From assembly GCA_030549775.1 (NCBI GenBank), contig CM060174.1, positions 100,952,132 to 101,016,131 of the forward strand: 64,000 bases of DNA. The letters run 5' to 3'. This document shows positions 46,654 through 58,469 of this stretch, one piece after another. The notes beneath the pieces are model-generated. The model did not search any database, was not told where the DNA came from, and was given only the letters and a program-made list of their open reading frames with translations. Position numbers and translations under genes: made by a program. The stretch is from Tamarix chinensis. Its lineage: Eukaryota; Streptophyta; Magnoliopsida; Caryophyllales; Tamaricaceae. How positions within the stretch are numbered: the first letter of the stretch is position 1; every line of letters starts with the position of its first letter.

Positions 46654-47559
46654 CAGTTTTCATGCCCCAGCCTCGATAATTTACTATAATATCAAATTCT
46701 TGTAATTTTCCTTTTCCCTACAAACTGCAATGAAATATTTGGTGAACCCCAATAAATCTACACGTTTTTTTTTTCTTTTTCTTTTTTTGTTAAAAAAAAA
46801 CCTAATGAATACCCGGTCCGGTCCGTTTTAAAACAAAAACTCTATAATTTAAAAAAAAAACATATTTTACCATATAAGTTTTTTTTATTTATAAAAAGCA
46901 TACGCTATTAAATATTTTAGTACTTATTTTCTGTTTATTCTCGTTCATAATTATTAATTATATTAAAGTATTAATTAAAAAGCTTAGTTAATATAACAAT
47001 AAATTAATAAAATTAAGCATTAAAACTTCTAAAAGTTATTTATTTTTAATACTTATGATAAAATATTATAGACCTTACGTTATAAAACCGACCAGATAAT
47101 TTGTTTATATGTTTCTTATAAAAAAGTATAATGTGACTTTGTTTATGTGAACGTTTACTCACCTAATATTTATTCCTATCTTGTTTGGAGTTACTTATCA
47201 AAAGTAATTATCTATACAAAAGATGACTCGACCGGTCAGAGTTCTCGTAACCTACTTTTATATGTGAATTCAAATTGTAATCCTCAATCCCTTTTTTTTT
47301 CATTTTAAAATAGATCTTTTAGTAACAAATATACTTTTAGTTTTATTATAATATATTGTCTCCGCTTCTAAAAGAAAGCTTATATGAATATTAAGTATAG
47401 GTTTTAATTATTAATATTTTTTAATATAATTTTTTTAAATTAAAAAAATAATAGTAAAAGTATTTTTAATTTAAATATAGTAACTATATATATGCTATAT
47501 ATTAAATATATTATACTTTTGAAACAAATAAATTATCAAAATTTATCATAAAGAAATAT
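46654..47559. other. AT-rich, no gene seen
   Basis: Long A/T runs. No domain, repeat family or RNA gene was recognised. Confidence 0.5.
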
Positions 47560-47970
47560 ATGTTTGAATATATTAGTGAGAAACTCGGGCGATGTTTGAC
47601 CATCTAGAATCGATTTTAGGATGGCCGACAATCTCCCGTGGCCGTGGAAAAGAAAAATGAGTAAAATGATGTTTCGTTTGCGCGGAGTATTCTTTCTTCT
47701 TCTGGAATCATAGAGCAACCGAGTCCTGATGACACAACGGGCTTTGCGTTAATTTCGTGATGCAGAAGACTCTGTCAAATTCTTAGCAGCCCTTGCACCC
47801 ACCTGGTAGGCTGGCATTTCGAATCATATAGCAACCAGGGAGGGGTCTTCGGTTGGCAGTTCGCCATCTATTAGTACCAGAAGCCCTACTTATGTATGAG
47901 TATGATTGAAGCTCCTTTAAGAATTATGGCTATTCGGTGGGGAAGCTCTATACTCATATAGTTATGGATA
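47560..47970. other. GC-richer unassigned block
   Basis: About 400 bases of balanced composition. A short internal repeat is present: GGAATCATAGAGCAACCGAG (47704-47723) and CGAATCATATAGCAACCAGG (47820-47839). The minus frame 47718-47536 reads MLYDSRRRKNTPRKRNIILL with no family match. Origin could be host, organellar DNA moved to the nucleus, or an unrecognised transposon. Confidence 0.3.
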
Positions 47971-49729
47971 ATGGGTACATGCGGTGTAATTTGATCTAAT
48001 TTTTACTTCAAGTAAAAATATTAATTTTTGTTTAAAAAAATAATTAAAATGATTTTTTTTGAGTAATTCAAATTATATTATATTAATGGTTTATGATTTG
48101 ATATGATTTATAATTTTTTTATATTAAATATCAAAAACTAATTATTTAATTTAAAATCACTTTCATATATATTTTTTTTGACAAAAAAAAATCAAAGTAG
48201 TAAAGAATCCATATGAGATTGTAAAAGGTTATTGACTTTTGAGCTCCACACACAAAGTATGGTAAGGTAAGAATGAGAAAATAAAATACTAGAAGAGTAA
48301 AACGTGGCAATGTACAGTCACGTTCCATTACGTATATTAGTTATACCTTTGAAATCATGTCTTAAAAAAAAAAAAAAAGGGCACTAGGAAAATTGGCAAA
48401 TGCACACTCTACATCGCATCGCTGCTGTTTTTTTCTAATTTGGCGTCCCGGTTATGTCGCACATTTCAACACACTCCACATTCTAATGGCGGGACCTTAA
48501 CTTTTAGTGTCAAACTTACGATTTTTTGTCAGAAGAACATTTACTATTATTACCTGTCTGTAGGGTTCTCTCTCGTGCAATCTATGATGTCCCAATTTTC
48601 TTCTTTTCTTTCTTTTTTTGTGGGTGGCGCCACCAGTCCTTTTTCCCGGAAAAAGAAAAGGGCTGGGCATGGGTCAACTGCGGTGTGAAAAGAAAACGAA
48701 GGAGAAGGGGAAAGGTGAAAAAAAAAAACATATATATATATATATTACTCAAGCACGGCTCATGAATGGGTTGTTTCGCTTTATGCATTTTTACATTTTA
48801 ACCGACTTACATCAAGAATCTGTTTTTTTTTTGCCCTTTTTATCATTGTGCCCAAAAGGTCAAATTGTCCGTTCCAATTTAACATTTACGCACTTTTTCG
48901 GAGTGACCTATAAGGTTACTGTGTAATCATGCCCAGAATAGGAGGGAAAAAAATTACTAGAAAAAAAAATAAGAATATGAGAAATTAAAAGTTAAAACTA
49001 CTAGAATGTCTTTCAAAAAGAATTATAAATAAATAAATAAAACTACTAGAATGTGTTGTGGGCAAATATTCCTCCGTGCTATGGAGTACGTGGATCTGAA
49101 TATGGTACCACATAAATAAATAAATAAAAACTTATTTGTCTATCGGTTCGTCCAACCTATTGATTAAAATTAAAATACTAATTTTTCGATACCATAGATT
49201 CGATGTGCATGTTTCTCTAATGTCTTTTGATCTTGTAATATTCTTACAGTAATCGTATATACCTATATAATATTTTGTATTTATTTTTGCAGATTTTTTA
49301 TAAATAAATAAAAAGAATAAATTTATTTTAAATGATAAAATTGTTATGTTCAAATCTCCTCCCTCCTCTTACAATCTTTAAAACACTTTTATAGTGATGT
49401 AAAGTATTTTATATTCATTTTTACAAACTTTTTGTTAGAAAAAATAATGTCACATATAAAAAAACAAATTTAATTGAGGATGAAAGAAAATATTGTTGGT
49501 CACGACCTCCTGAAAAATTGTTATGGATAAATCAGCTACTTTAAAAGCGGTTTTGTCCTAACTACTAATTCAATCCTACAATCCCATAGCCCTCACAGTT
49601 AACACATGGTTTTATAACCCGTGCACTCAAATAAGAGGACTTAGAACTTATAATATTCTCATAATCAAATAACCAGAGGAGGAGGAGGAAAAGGATTTGA
49701 TTCATATGCCAAAAATGAAGGAAAAGATT
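47971..49729. other. No gene recognised; simple repeats
   Basis: Mostly AT-rich, with a mixed-composition part at 48420-48930 that keeps several overlapping 68-102 aa frames on both strands (for example 48618-48926 plus). None shows a domain. An (AT)n run lies at about 48731-48746 and AAATAAATAAATAAATAAA at about 49112-49130. Confidence 0.4.
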
Positions 49730-50390
49730 GTTGGATTTTTATCTAATGTTGATCTTATACATGAACAATATGAATTGCAAATTATCATATAAGTTAAGCT
49801 TGTATAAAAGTGATCTACTTAAGTTTAAAGTATTTAGGGTTAATTTGTCTAACTGAATGTTGACTCATATATATAGAGACATTAAAAGTTATATGTTATC
49901 GATGGACCAAACTATAATAATCCGATAGATAATAAGTCAGTTATATCTATAGTCGTAGTCCTCGGGTAATACATACTTCATTCTAATCGATTACCATCAA
50001 TCGTTAGAGACAATTAAGTACGTGTGTGATCTTCAAGACCATAATACTACTCACTCAGATTTCGCTAGATATTTGATACTAATTCAATCAATCCTTACTA
50101 CGGATTCGGGTACACTTTTAGATATATATTATAGTTATTATTCTTGATAAATCAACATGTGATCCTATCATATAAATTCCATCAAGTGTCATTAGATCCT
50201 TCATGCTCGATTCATTATTATTCAATTTGAGATTACGTATTTGGTATTATAATTTAAATCAAATGTGGTTTATATTTGGTTTTGATTTTTAATCAATATG
50301 ATTCAACTAGATGCATGAACTTAATTTTTCTACCATTTATTGACTAGTTCGATACATTATTTGTCGGTTAAGTTTACATAAAACATCAAC
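49730..50390. mobile_element. Possible solo LTR, copia-like size
   Basis: A 660-base segment starts TGTTGGATTTTTATCTAATG and ends TTACATAAAACATCA, giving TG...CA ends. The interior looks like an LTR (long AT-rich leader, no frame). No 5-bp duplication, PBS or second copy is present, so this is weak. Confidence 0.3.
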
Positions 50391-51194
50391 CTAAAAGGGT
50401 GGACCCAACCACATGACGCATGTGTCATTGCTTCCCAAAAAGAGGCTCCAACTCAATCCATGGAGGAACAATTTAATAGGTAAAGGGAAGCTTGGGAAAT
50501 ATAATGTAACCCTCTTTATTCAAAAACCTATTCTTTTATAAAATATTATTTTTGATTTACTATATTATTTTTATTTATATTAGTTTATTTTATTTAAATC
50601 GTGATTCTCATAAATATTTGCTAAATTTTTTTATTCATTTTACAGTTTTATAGATGATTTCAAATTCATATTGAAACTATTTAATCATTATTGTTGCGGA
50701 TTATTCTAAATAAATTTACTTACGTCAATGATATTTATTATATTAATATTATTTTTATTTCTATTTAAAAATATTTTTTATTTATGTCGTTTATTTTTAT
50801 TAAATATTTTAAATTTATTTTCGATCATAACTCCATTGTGTGATTATGAATTTAATTTGGAAATTATATGCCGTTAACGAAAATGAATTGTTTTAAATTA
50901 TAAAATTTCTTTGAAATAGTAAAATCACTTTAACAATTTTTCTCATGGTGAATATTTCCATTTTAAAATTTATTTATTTTTAAAAGGTTGATGAGATCTT
51001 TGAAAATTTTCAAATTAAAGGTTTCCACAATTTGATTTTGGAAAAAAATGAATATCACTTTTTGGTTACGAAAGACCTTCTCCAAAAATTATTTATGTAG
51101 TTGCAACTCTTTAGAATTCGATCTAAATATTTTTCCAATATACCTTAAATATTATTTTGATATTGTATTTTCTTTTCCACAAGATACATGGTTT
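50391..51194. other. AT-rich, no gene seen
   Basis: Nothing can be supported apart from general AT-richness. A 67-aa frame at 51048-51251 has no domain and overlaps the hAT-like element. Confidence 0.5.
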
Positions 51195-51202
51195 CTTTTA
51201 AG

Positions 51203-51572
51203 TATGTGTGTACAAATATGGATATCCATATCCATTCAAATATTTTTTTAGATATGCGCTTTGAATTTTTTGTATTGTATATTAACTTTTGTTAGTATAC
51301 TTTTAAAAATAAAAAATATCTTATATCAGTTAATATTTATATTTATATTTACGTAAGTATCTTATTTTATATAAACAAGTATTAAAATATTAGTATAAAA
51401 TTTTAAATTATAAAAATAAATATTTTTTCAACTTAAAACTATAAAAATACAATAATGAGAAAACCTTTTCATTATTCTTTAATTTAGAATTTTTTGGATA
51501 TTCTAAATATCACATCGATTTTTTTGGATATCGGATCAAAATTTCATATCCCAATTTTTTGGCACAACCTTA
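51203..51572. mobile_element. hAT-like element, GGATATCC family, third copy
   Basis: A 370-base element whose left end TATGTGTGTACA and inverted right end TAAGGTTGTGCCA are decayed versions of the TAGGG(C/G)TGTGCA termini. It is flanked by CTTTTAAG (51195-51202) and GTTTTAAG (51573-51580), 7 of 8 identical. ATGGATATCCATATCC on the left and TTTTTTGGATATCGGATC on the right are the same subterminal words as in the copy at 44194-44889. Confidence 0.7.
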
Positions 51573-51852
51573 GTTTTAAGCATCAACATTTTAATTGAGA
51601 AAACCTTTTCATTATTTTTTAATTAGCCATTTTATAATTTTAACTTTTCCAGATCGTTAAGAAGCATTTTTCATTCGATGAATTTTAGTTGAAAAAATAT
51701 CCTTTGAATTTTATTTTAGAGATTTTAACAAAGTGTTATGTATTAGTTAACAAAAATAAAATAAAATCCTAAACCTATGGCCTAGTCTTTGTCCATTATC
51801 TTCTCTTTCTTCTCCATTCATTTTTTCTACATGAAACTTGACCACAACCTAC
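51573..51852. other. AT-rich spacer
   Basis: No feature recognised. A duplicated phrase GAGAAAACCTTTTCATTATT occurs at about 51459 (inside the hAT-like element) and about 51598. Confidence 0.45.
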
Positions 51853-52929
51853 TGTAATACCCCCAAAATTTATGAACTAAAAATTTTCATTAAAATGGGT
51901 TTGAAGAAGATAAAACAATAAAATATAGGCGTATTTTGCCGCATCCAACATAGAAGAGACATTCTCTATACCTAGTCTATGTTGAGTGCAAGTTAAAAGT
52001 AACCTCATAGTTAAGGATCAAGTAGGAGAAGCACTTGATCCTAACACGATACAAGATACAAAATAGAGATAACCAAGCAAGCATAATAAAAATGAAGGAC
52101 ATAAAAGTCCAAAGATAGAGGGAGAGATTTTAGATAAAAGATCGCATTAACCACATAAAGGGTATCACAAATGAAACATGGTATAAACACATTAATTAAC
52201 ACATGCAATGGTAAGAATGATAATCATACCATATTATAACCATCACCAAGATCACATTCTCAACAAACCTTTATTCTTAGCCACATACAAATTTAATAAG
52301 TGATCACAACCATTCCAATTACTTAGTCACGTTAAGTTTAAGGACCCTCCTATTTATAATCAGTGGAATGGTATCAACATATCGACCTTTTTAAGGAAAA
52401 ACAATCATGGGAACCACTGAATATAATATTGATCTGATGGACATGCATAATCATAAAACACTAGAAAGGCATAATGCTTATGGCCACTATTTTATCTGGT
52501 GGAATGGTAAGAAATACAAACCCAAGGAAGAATGCTCCTGACCACCATTATATCTAGTGGAACAGTGATAAATACAACCTTAGGGAAAAATGCTCGTGGT
52601 CACTATTATATCTAGTGAAACGGTTATAAGTGAAATCAGTTCCAACTCATGTGATTTTTTTAATTTACTTTAAATATGAATGTTTTATTAAACAACAAAA
52701 CTAACATAATCCATTTTAATATAACCAAGAGTAATGCATAAAGGCAGCTACCAAACCATTAATCAAGATTCATCAATAACCAAACAATATTTACTTCCAT
52801 TTTAATTACTCAAAGGGATACAAGAGACAACTCGTAGACGTATAAAGTACTACAGGCATACTATCGCACAAAGGCATTATAATATCCTCCAACTTTGATA
52901 CATATAAAGTATATATATAATGCTAGTGT
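51853..52929 (-). mobile_element. Truncated long LTR, minus orientation
   Basis: It begins TGTAATACCCCCAAAATTTA, the reverse of an LTR 3' end, and carries module motifs in reverse (TATTTATAATCAGTGGAATG, ACTATTTTATCTGGTGGAAT, near 52340-52640). It is cut at 52929 by the solo LTR that follows. Whether sequence right of 56105 is its continuation is unclear, because modules there have the opposite orientation. Confidence 0.65.
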
Positions 52930-55900
52930 TGTAATATACCAAAATTTAGTTAAACCTAATCCCAAATGATTTACTCCGTAACACAATCTTAATATCATAA
53001 AATTAATATTTCCACCTTACCCTGACTCTCTAACAATAAATTGGTGGCCTAATTAAACTATCCTAATATCCTAACTAAAAATATGTTAATCCAATTCTAA
53101 CCCAAAAGCTAAACCTATTATCTCCTCTTCTCTTTTCCCCTTTTCACTTCTTTCTCCTTTTTCTTCCTTCAACTGACCTTCCTCTTTTATCCTTTTCCTC
53201 CTTCATGCATGAAACATTGCCTTTAGACAATGCCAGCCATGCCCCCCACAACCTCCCTATCACCCGCCAAGCCACTCCCTACCCCCATCAACCTACCAAC
53301 TCCCAGCCCATACGATTATGGGTTGGGGTTGAATTTTTAGCCGATCACCCTTCTGTCTCTACATGATTGTATGTATGTATAAGGTACATTTAATGCTCTC
53401 CAAAAATCTCCTTCTCCCTCTAATTTCTCTGACTAAAAACCACAACAGCTATATCTTTACTCCTTACCCTTCCCTTCTCCTTATCGTCACCAAAGCAACC
53501 ACAAAGCTTACCACCGGCAGCCCTCACCACTGACACCCCTTCGGTTACTTTTTTCATTCCTACCCCTAACCAACGACCATTTCCACTAGTTCATCACCCC
53601 ACCTTTCAACCAAATACCCTGCAACCCTCTCCTTCCCTTTATTTTCTTGGCTGAAGCCACAACAATCGAACACCACCCCACCACTTGACAACTTACACCC
53701 TCCACCTTCAGTTACTCCCATTGGTGCACACCCTCCACCTTCGTCCATTTCCACTAGTGCCACACCTCTTTGTTTCGACCTCCCCCACCGTTTCTCACCC
53801 CTATCAATGACCATTTGTGTTGTTTCTCTATCCTCCCCCTCAGTACAACCCATTTATCATTCCCTTTGGTTGCATAAAGTTTCCCAAATACTCACTTTAG
53901 TTGGTTTGGTCTTCCTTTATTCTTTCAACCTTTTATTTCCTTACCTTGTACTTAATTATGTTCTCTAATACTAATGGTGTTTTATTATGATTTCTTAGGT
54001 GACTTTCTCAAGGTTTTGGAAGAGGCGGAATAACATTTGCATGCTTGGAGACCAGAATCGGTTTTGTAAGATTACTTGTCGCAGCCTAGGGTTTTTTTTG
54101 TTGAGTGTTATACATATTTTTTTTTGTTATACCATGTTATTGTGATAATGTGATTTAAGGTATTATTGTTAATGCTATGGTACGTGGTTGGTATTATGTG
54201 ATAGAACATAAGTAAATGGAGATTATGAGTTATTGTTATTATATATGAAAAACTTTCAGTGTGGTATATGGTTGTAACATGGGTTTAATAAGGTATTATG
54301 AGTGTGAAATGAGTATAATAAGGTATGTGGATATAAATGGAGGATTTGAAACTAATTTTACCAAACATATAAGATTTGTATAAAATAAAGATTTTGTCAT
54401 CAATAAGGGCATTTTGGTCAGTATAGGTTTAATACAAGAATTATGGTATTTTAAGGTGTTATATCATCTAAAATATTCTAGGGATTGATATGAAATGTTT
54501 ATATTGGTTGTGAATGACCTATGTTTAATAAAGTATGAAAATGGTTTGATTTGGAAATATTAACCCTAAAATGAGAAGGTTATTTTCACATGTGTGAAAC
54601 GGTAGATTTAGACCACAAAATTATAATGTGTTCATAATATTAGTATTATGAGAAAGTATATTGAATCTGGTAATTGTTTGAGACCTAAAGAAAAAGTTAT
54701 GATTGATTTTTGAAATTAGGATTTATAAGCCCCGAGAATAGTAACTTTTTAGATAGGGTTATTATCGCATGTGCAATACCCTAGATTTAGGCAATGAAAT
54801 TCGAGTGTGTTGATAATAATAATATTTTAGGTAAAAAGTTTAGTAGTTAAAAGATTAATAGAAGAAGAGTTACAATAAAAGTGTGAAATTATGGTTTTGA
54901 GGAAGTATAAGGGTCTTAACCCTAGAAAATGACTTAATGATCTTGTGATGAGCCATATCTATTTCGAACATGTCCTATAATTATCAAATCAATCATGAAT
55001 AAGATATTAATCATTTAAAGTGAAATATCACGTAGGTCGGGCCAAGGTATTTTATGAGTTTTGTTCCACCAGACATTAATAAAGTGTCTCAGTAGCATTT
55101 TTCCCTAAGAGGTGTATTAACCCATTCCACCAGATTAAGAATATTGAGGCTTTAAGATTAACATAAAAGATAATAAGATATGAGATACATAACATAATGG
55201 ATAAGATATTAATGATTTAAAGTGGAAGAGTATATAAGTTAGGACCGAGGTATTAGGTCTATTCCACCGAACGATAATAGTGGCTTGGGTGTGTTATCTC
55301 TGAAAGGTGCTTCAAATCATTCCACTAATTTAAGAATAGTGGCTTGGGAGCATTTTTCTTTTAGAGGTACTAGGTTCATTCCACCAGACAATATTAGTGG
55401 CTCTGGTGTGTTGTCCCTAAGAGGTGCTTCAGATCATTCTTCCTGTTTAACAATAATGAGGTCCCTGAAGTCAACGTAAATAAAATAAAAATAAAAATGG
55501 TTATATCTAATATGAGGCTTGGATTAGTACTTATCTTGTGATGTTTTATGTGTTTACATGTATACTGATTTCCTACTATGAATGTATGTATTTAACCATA
55601 TCCTTGACTAGGCAGTATTTTTTCACATTGCTCAATATGTAGCGTACTGACCATCATTTTCATAGGTGCTACTCATTCCTAGGAGTAAACGATCTCGATA
55701 TTTTTGTGCAAGCCATTGAGTACTAACTAGATGATTTTGCTTCATATGATGCATTATATAGCATGGAATGATTATTTCGATACTAGGGGTTTTGGCGAAG
55801 AGTCATATTATTCGGATGATGGTTTACAGAAATACCTTTTTGGACTCTTAGATTTATGGTCTCCCTTTTGGTTGTATTTGTCATTTTACTCAGAGTAAAC

Positions 55901-56105
55901 CTCCAAACTCGTATTTATATTTATAAAGTTTCTCTTTTTTTGTATTTATCTTGGTTCACATTTTAATGGTGTTAGCCTTGTGATTGATGTGAGGATTGTA
56001 TAGTAAGCTGAACTTACATTGATTACGGTGATAACATTTGATATTTTGATTTTAAGCTTTCACTGTAAAATAAACTTTTTTAGTAGTAAAATTTGGGGTG
56101 TTACA
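52930..56105 (+). mobile_element. Solo LTR, family A, second copy
   Basis: A 3176-base unit opens TGTAATATACCAAAATTTAG, ends TAGTAGTAAAATTTGGGGTG plus TTACA, and is flanked by AGTGT (52925-52929) and AGTGC (56106-56110), 4 of 5 identical. It follows the plan of the solo LTR at 16673-19547: pyrimidine-rich leader, region TGGAAGAGGCGGAATAACAT, module copies at 54990-55500, and the end CCTTTTTGGACTCTTAG. The 95-aa minus frame at 53566-53853 reads the leader in reverse and is not a gene. Confidence 0.87.
54990..55500 (+). repeat. 180-bp LTR module, about three copies
   Basis: Motifs GTTCCACCAGACATTAATAA, ATTCCACCGAACGATAATAG, and ATTCCACCAGACAATATTAG each precede GTGTGTT(A/G)TC or TTTTTCCCTAAGAGG and a TTAAGAATA(G)TGG copy. 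The array is expanded relative to the two-copy array at 18587-18960. The 64-aa frame at 55285-55479 reads through it. Confidence 0.78.
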
Positions 56106-56139
56106 AGTGCACTATCGAGATGATATTTTAATAAAAGTG

Positions 56140-56800
56140 GTGAAACAAGGGCAAAATGGTAAATTTGTAAGTAAAAGGGTATTATGGTAAAATTTGAAAG
56201 TAAAGGGAAAAATGGTAATTTTATAAGTAAAAGGGTATTATGGTAATTTCGGAAGAGAAGGGTAAATTGATAATTATAATAATGGAAAAGGGTAACTTGG
56301 TAAGTATGATAATGGAGAAAGGTAAAATGGTGATAATAATAATAGAGAAGGGTAAATTGGTAATTATAATAATAGAGAAGGGTAATTTGGTAATTATAAT
56401 AATGGAGAAGGGTAAAATGGTAATTATAATAATAGAGAAGGGTAAGTTGGTAATTATGATAATCAAGAAGGGCAGTTTGGTAATTTAACCGTCTAAAGGG
56501 TAATTTGGTAATTATAATAATGGATAAAGGTAAAATGGTGATTATAATAATGGAGAAAGGTAATTTGATAATCTGACCAACAAAAGGGCAATTTGGTAAT
56601 CTATCCAACCAAATGGGAAATATGAAAAGTGTAACAATTATGAAGGATGATTGGTGACCTAATAAGTGTGGGAGATACCTTGATAACCTAAACTAAGCAA
56701 GGGGTAATTTAGTAATTATGCAACATGAAGGATAATATGGTAAATTGGCAAGTAGAGAAGGGTGACTTAATAATTATTCAAGTAAGGGGTAAATCGGTAA
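56140..56800. repeat. Minisatellite with 30-bp unit
   Basis: The unit is AATTATAATAATAGAGAAGG followed by GTAAATTGGT, with about eight near-perfect copies at 56252-56490 and degenerate copies on both sides. Because the period is a multiple of three, both strands stay open: a 182-aa minus frame (56608-56060) and an 82-aa plus frame encode 10-residue repeats (IIIIEKGKLV on the plus strand, IIIITNLPFS on the minus). I judge these as compositional, not genes. Confidence 0.92.
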
Positions 56801-58430
56801 CCCATATAAAATATGTCATTGTGATAACGAAGTTTCGTAATAAGATTCAAGTAACACTGAATAGTAAGATAATGGTATTTGACAATTAGTAAATATCACG
56901 AGAACGAATCCTAAATCGGAATTGGATGAGATTATGATGGCCTTAATGATTCCTCTATGTTATCTTAGATAACCGTATGAATAAGAAATACCTAATAATA
57001 TCATAACGATTAAAAGTGAATAAGTATCTGATCGTTGTACTTTTCGTGATCACTTTAATTAAGACACTAATAATTAAAGTGAAATACCTCGAGATCGGGA
57101 ATGGTGGCTCTTTAGGAGTCACTACCCTAAAGACGTGGTTTAGCCCACGGTTATTCTGGTATTTGTTAGTGTGCCTTTATGCCCCAGTCAGGCCCTATAT
57201 CTTACTCTATCTAGCTCTACGGACCTATTTAGGGGGTATGCATATTTATGGATTAGGTGTCCTTATCGGTAGGGTACTGTATAGCTATATGCACCAGTAC
57301 GACTAAGGTATATTTGCGTCCCTGGGTTGATGGTTGAAGGGTACCGAGTAGCTTGTATGCACCAATGCGGTTAGTGTACCTTTGTGTCCCGGGATCTTGA
57401 TCTCCCCTCCGAGGCAAATAAATGGAATTGTCGTGATGATTAAAAAGGGAAAACATTAATCGTAATAGTGAAAGACTTGTGAGTTGGGGCCAGACCGATC
57501 CACCGGAGAATAATAGTGGCCAAGAGCATCCTGCCCAGGAGATCGGTCCACTAGCGAATAATAGTGGTTAGGAGCTTTCTGTCATGTACGTATTTCTGTT
57601 CATCGGCTATAGTAGTGGGGTTTTCGTACTCGCATATATATAATTAAATCATGAAAAATACTAATCACTTATAGTGGAACACCATGTGAGTCGGGGCCAG
57701 ACCAGTCCACCGATGAATAATAGTGGCTAGGAGCTTTCTGCCCTAGAGATCGGTCCACCGGCAATAATAGTGTTCAGGAGCGTTCTGTCCTGTATGTATT
57801 CCACTCCACCAGCTATAAGCCTATAATAGTGGGGTTCCCACACTTACATGGATATATAATTCGTGAGATGATTGAATAATGATTGACTAATGGCTTAAGG
57901 CCCAGAAGTATTGATTGTATGTTTTGATCTATTATATTTGATGGAATTGTTAAATATGTGAATGTTATGTATGCACATCTTATTATATATGTATATAGCT
58001 TTGTATCATGTGTTGCATTGCGGGCCTACTTTTCAGTGTATTTTAAAGGGTTACCCAATACTATAGTACTGAAGGGTTCCATTTGTGGGCCCCCTGCCTA
58101 TTCAATGGGCAGTATCCCTTACAGGTCTATTTTAGGTGCTATTTAAGTGGGCAACAGGAAATAGCGTAAGGAATTATCCGAACTTTTAGGGTTTCACTTC
58201 TCTCTCTTTTAACCCTGGTTTAAATGTAACTTGTATTCTTTGAACCACTATTGGTGGGTTCTATTATTCTAAATTGTTATTTACACTACTCTGATTTAAA
58301 TATGTTTTGAGCTCCTCATAAATTATATTTTACTCTTTCAGCCTTAGCACTTGGTATTAAAACGGTAGGAGTGAACCGGTCTGGTACTAAGTGTGGCGGT
58401 AATACTCTTTAAGTATTTTGTTTTTCCTGT
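56801..58430 (+). mobile_element. Long-LTR fragment, third variant
   Basis: It carries two copies of the module of about 210 bases (57435-57645 and 57650-57850) in a variant form: GACC(G/A)GTCCACCG..., AATAATAGTGGC(C/T)A, AGGAGCTTTCTG, AGTGGGGTTCCCAC. LTR-like sequence follows (TTATCCGAACTTTTAGGGTT). The 57016-57306 and 57253-57456 frames (96 and 67 aa) read a repeated TATATGCACCAGTACGACTA / TGTATGCACCAATGCGGTTA segment and have no domain. The limits and the other end of this LTR are not certain. Confidence 0.55.
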
Positions 58431-58469
58431 CCACTATACCATTCTAGTGGGGGTGTAGGAGGTAGTAAG

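Noticed and set aside
53566..53853. 95-codon Gly-rich minus frame
   Set aside because: Reverse reading of the LTR leader; no domain and no matching frame in the other family-A LTRs.
56060..56608. 182-codon minus frame with 10-residue repeats, the longest frame in the window
   Set aside because: It is produced by a 30-bp minisatellite whose period is a multiple of three; the opposite strand is open too.
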